Source of the DNA: Companilactobacillus farciminis KCTC 3681 = DSM 20184
GTDB lineage: Bacteria > Bacillota > Bacilli > Lactobacillales > Lactobacillaceae
Reading direction: 5' to 3'
Assembly (NCBI RefSeq): GCF_002706745.1
Contig: NZ_CP017702.1
Span: forward strand, 1,302,001 to 1,366,000
DNA length: 64,000 nt
The translations under genes and the position numbers were made by a program. Of the stretch, positions 62,279 through 64,000 are shown one piece after another. Every line of letters starts with the position of its first letter. Position 1 is the first letter of the stretch. Under the pieces are notes generated by a model. That model was not told the origin of the DNA. It worked only from the letters and a program-made list of their open reading frames with translations, and searched no databases.

Positions 62279-64000
62279 TTGAAAAACACTTACGCTGTTG
62301 TTGATCTGGAAACAACCAATTCTAATTGGCATGACAACGGGCGTATAATTCAATTCGGCTGTGCCCTTATCGAAAATGGTGAAATAACACATATTTATGA
62401 TCAAAAAATCAATCCTAAGGTACCAATTCCTAATCGGATTACGGCCTTAACTGGTTTGAGTGACGAAGATGTCAAAGATTCACCTACATTTGAAGAAGTT
62501 GCACCTGATATCTTTAAACTTTTAAAAAATCGAGTTTTTATTGCACATAATGTGAATTTTGATTTGACCTTTTTAAATCGTGAATTTAAACGTATCGGAA
62601 TGAATCAACTAAACGTCAAAGCTATCGATACTGTTGAATTATCGCAAATTCTCTTTCCAACTATTAGCAGTTACAAATTACAAGACTTAACACGTTATTT
62701 GAGCATCGTCCATAAAAATCCGCATAGTGCTAACAGCGATGCACACGTTACAGCAGAATTATTTTTGGTTATTCTAAAACGTGTTCAGCAATTACCACTG
62801 GATACTTTGCGGTTGTTGGCTAAGTTCGGGAAGAATACTTTGAGGGAAACGGATCTAGTCTTTAAAACTGTTTTAGAAGAACGGGAAAAAAATGCGCGAA
62901 CAGAAGTTTTACCAGCTTATTTATATGAGCAGGGTGGACTTATTTTACGCAAAAAGGATTTCCATGTCAGTGAACAAATCGATCACTCGACTAAATATCC
63001 TCAATCTAAAGAAGCTAAGAAAAAACTGCTTGACGGCATCTTAGATTATCGAGTTAATCAATCTAACTTGATGGATAATATTTACAAAACTAGTCAACAC
63101 CGTGACAAATATAAAAAGTGGAACTTAATTGAAGCGCCAACGGGAGCAGGTAAGACTTTAGGTTATTTATTGCCACTATCTTATTTGATCAACAGTGACC
63201 AGAAATTAGTTATCGCTACCACAACGAAAGTTTTACAGCAGCAAATTGTTGAACAGTCGATTCCGTTATTGAATCAAGTGACTGGCAATAATTATCACGC
63301 AGAAATCGTCAAGAGTAGTTATAACTTCATTGATTTGGATCGCTTTTCTGAAGCTTTGGATAACTATCGTTTGCACAGTCATACGGCTATTTTGAAAATG
63401 AAGATCATTGTTTGGTTGACGATGACAACGACTGGTGACTTGAGCGAATTACATCTGACGAATTACAGTAGTCCTTTGTTCAGCATCATCAGACATCGTG
63501 GCGAACCAAAGGAAAATTCAATTTATAGCAACGATGACTTTTGGCTTTACCAACAAAATCGTTATCTGGAATCTAAAATTTTAGTTACTAACCAATCATT
63601 TTTAGCTAGACATTTAGACAGTCAATTCTGGGGTGGCAATTCCTACTTAGTGATTGATGAAGCTAATCATTTTGCTGGTAGTTTACGGGATGCTAGTTCA
63701 CCTACGATCGACTTTTTGAAATTGAACGAATACATCAAAAAAATCAGTGATATTCTTTATCAAAATCGAGTAACACTTCGTTATGCTTTTACAGAAGTAA
63801 CGACTCAATTGTGGAATTATCAGGATTTACAGACGATGGAAACTCATTTTCAAGCTGTTGACGAATTGATGGAACGAATCGAATACAATATCTTTGGAAA
63901 TTATATTCGCAATAAAGTTCGTTTCAAAGACCGGCAAGAATTCGTCTCAATCCTAGACAGCAGCAATGAATTCGGCAAAGATAATGACAAATTAGCTGAG
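62279..64000 (+). CDS. dinG: DinG-type helicase with DnaQ exonuclease domain, cut at window end
   Basis: The first 574 codons of a Gram-positive DinG. TTG start at 62279, 3 nt after GAGAGGTGA. An N-terminal DEDDh exonuclease comes first (1-165): YAVVDLETTNSNWHDNGRIIQFG (D-x-E), FIAHNVNFDLTFL and NSDAHVTAELF. The XPD-like helicase follows: Walker A IEAPTGAGKTLGYLLPLSY (about 285-303) and Walker B YLVIDEANHF (about 457-466). Here DEAN replaces the usual DEAH. No iron-sulphur cysteines appear between Walker A and B, as in other Firmicute DinG proteins. It follows addA by 24 nt and continues beyond 64000. Confidence 0.93.
   Translation, partial: MKNTYAVVDLETTNSNWHDNGRIIQFGCALIENGEITHIYDQKINPKVPIPNRITALTGLSDEDVKDSPTFEEVAPDIFKLLKNRVFIAHNVNFDLTFLNREFKRIGMNQLNVKAIDTVELSQILFPTISSYKLQDLTRYLSIVHKNPHSANSDAHVTAELFLVILKRVQQLPLDTLRLLAKFGKNTLRETDLVFKTVLEEREKNARTEVLPAYLYEQGGLILRKKDFHVSEQIDHSTKYPQSKEAKKKLLDGILDYRVNQSNLMDNIYKTSQHRDKYKKWNLIEAPTGAGKTLGYLLPLSYLINSDQKLVIATTTKVLQQQIVEQSIPLLNQVTGNNYHAEIVKSSYNFIDLDRFSEALDNYRLHSHTAILKMKIIVWLTMTTTGDLSELHLTNYSSPLFSIIRHRGEPKENSIYSNDDFWLYQQNRYLESKILVTNQSFLARHLDSQFWGGNSYLVIDEANHFAGSLRDASSPTIDFLKLNEYIKKISDILYQNRVTLRYAFTEVTTQLWNYQDLQTMETHFQAVDELMERIEYNIFGNYIRNKVRFKDRQEFVSILDSSNEFGKDNDKLAE

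Noticed and set aside
1..64000. CRISPR arrays, tRNA or rRNA genes, prophage genes
   Set aside because: Looked for regularly spaced repeats, tRNA-like cloverleaf ends and phage structural genes; none found. The secreted amidase at 4017 alone is not enough to claim a prophage.

Overview
The window is chromosomal DNA of a low-GC Gram-positive bacterium of the family Lactobacillaceae. Evidence: strong AGGAGG-type ribosome binding sites, T-box leaders before hisS-aspS and glyQS, the mevalonate route (mvaK1-mvaD-mvaK2-fni), RexB/AddA instead of RecBCD, the rpsU-phoH-ybeY-era-recO-glyQS-dnaG-rpoD order of Firmicutes, SLAP-like surface proteins and ISL3/IS150-type insertion sequences. The overall flavour resembles the Companilactobacillus (farciminis/alimentarius) group, but genus is inference.

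Layout. 1-11.4 kb is an accessory stretch: a cut-off NAD(P)-binding protein gene, an unrecognised membrane-anchored protein, a secreted SLAP-like protein, an intact ISL3-family element, a GNAT acetyltransferase, a secreted amidase, an IS110-like remnant, an orphan RelB-type antitoxin with a truncated toxin, a membrane-anchored XRE regulator, an IS150-type element, an M20 peptidase/deacylase, three very small proteins and YbaK. 11.8-19.9 kb is housekeeping: prmA-rsmE-(membrane protein)-rel-dtd-HAD phosphatase, a Doc-like protein with a decayed active site, and a DHA2 drug exporter whose stop codon is hit by a second, identical ISL3 copy (19.9-21.4 kb, opposite orientation). 21.5-30.9 kb has two overlapping mini membrane proteins, a cell-wall amidase, hisS-aspS behind a T-box, msrB-msrA, a YitT-type membrane protein, endonuclease IV and PpsR. 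31-41 kb is the conserved translation, replication and sigma-factor cluster. 41-55 kb has cfa, trmK, a Nif3-like protein, pepT, a tautomerase, a DUF2075 helicase, lepB, a methyltransferase-like protein, an FtsX-like membrane protein, rsmF and the mevalonate operon on the minus strand. 55-64 kb has rexB-addA-dinG, cut by the window end.

The most interesting item is a roughly 185-nt intergenic element present twice (11483-11668 and 26739-26923). Both copies fold into the same branched structure, closed by a long stem. The two copies differ by compensatory base changes in helices and by single changes that keep G-U pairs only when the plus strand is read. This looks like a dispersed structured RNA; I do not recognise it as a known family. 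Other items worth a look are the Doc-fold protein without catalytic residues, the orphan antitoxin with its operator, a nested terminator/leader structure before dnaG, and the two identical ISL3 copies with intact 8-bp target duplications.
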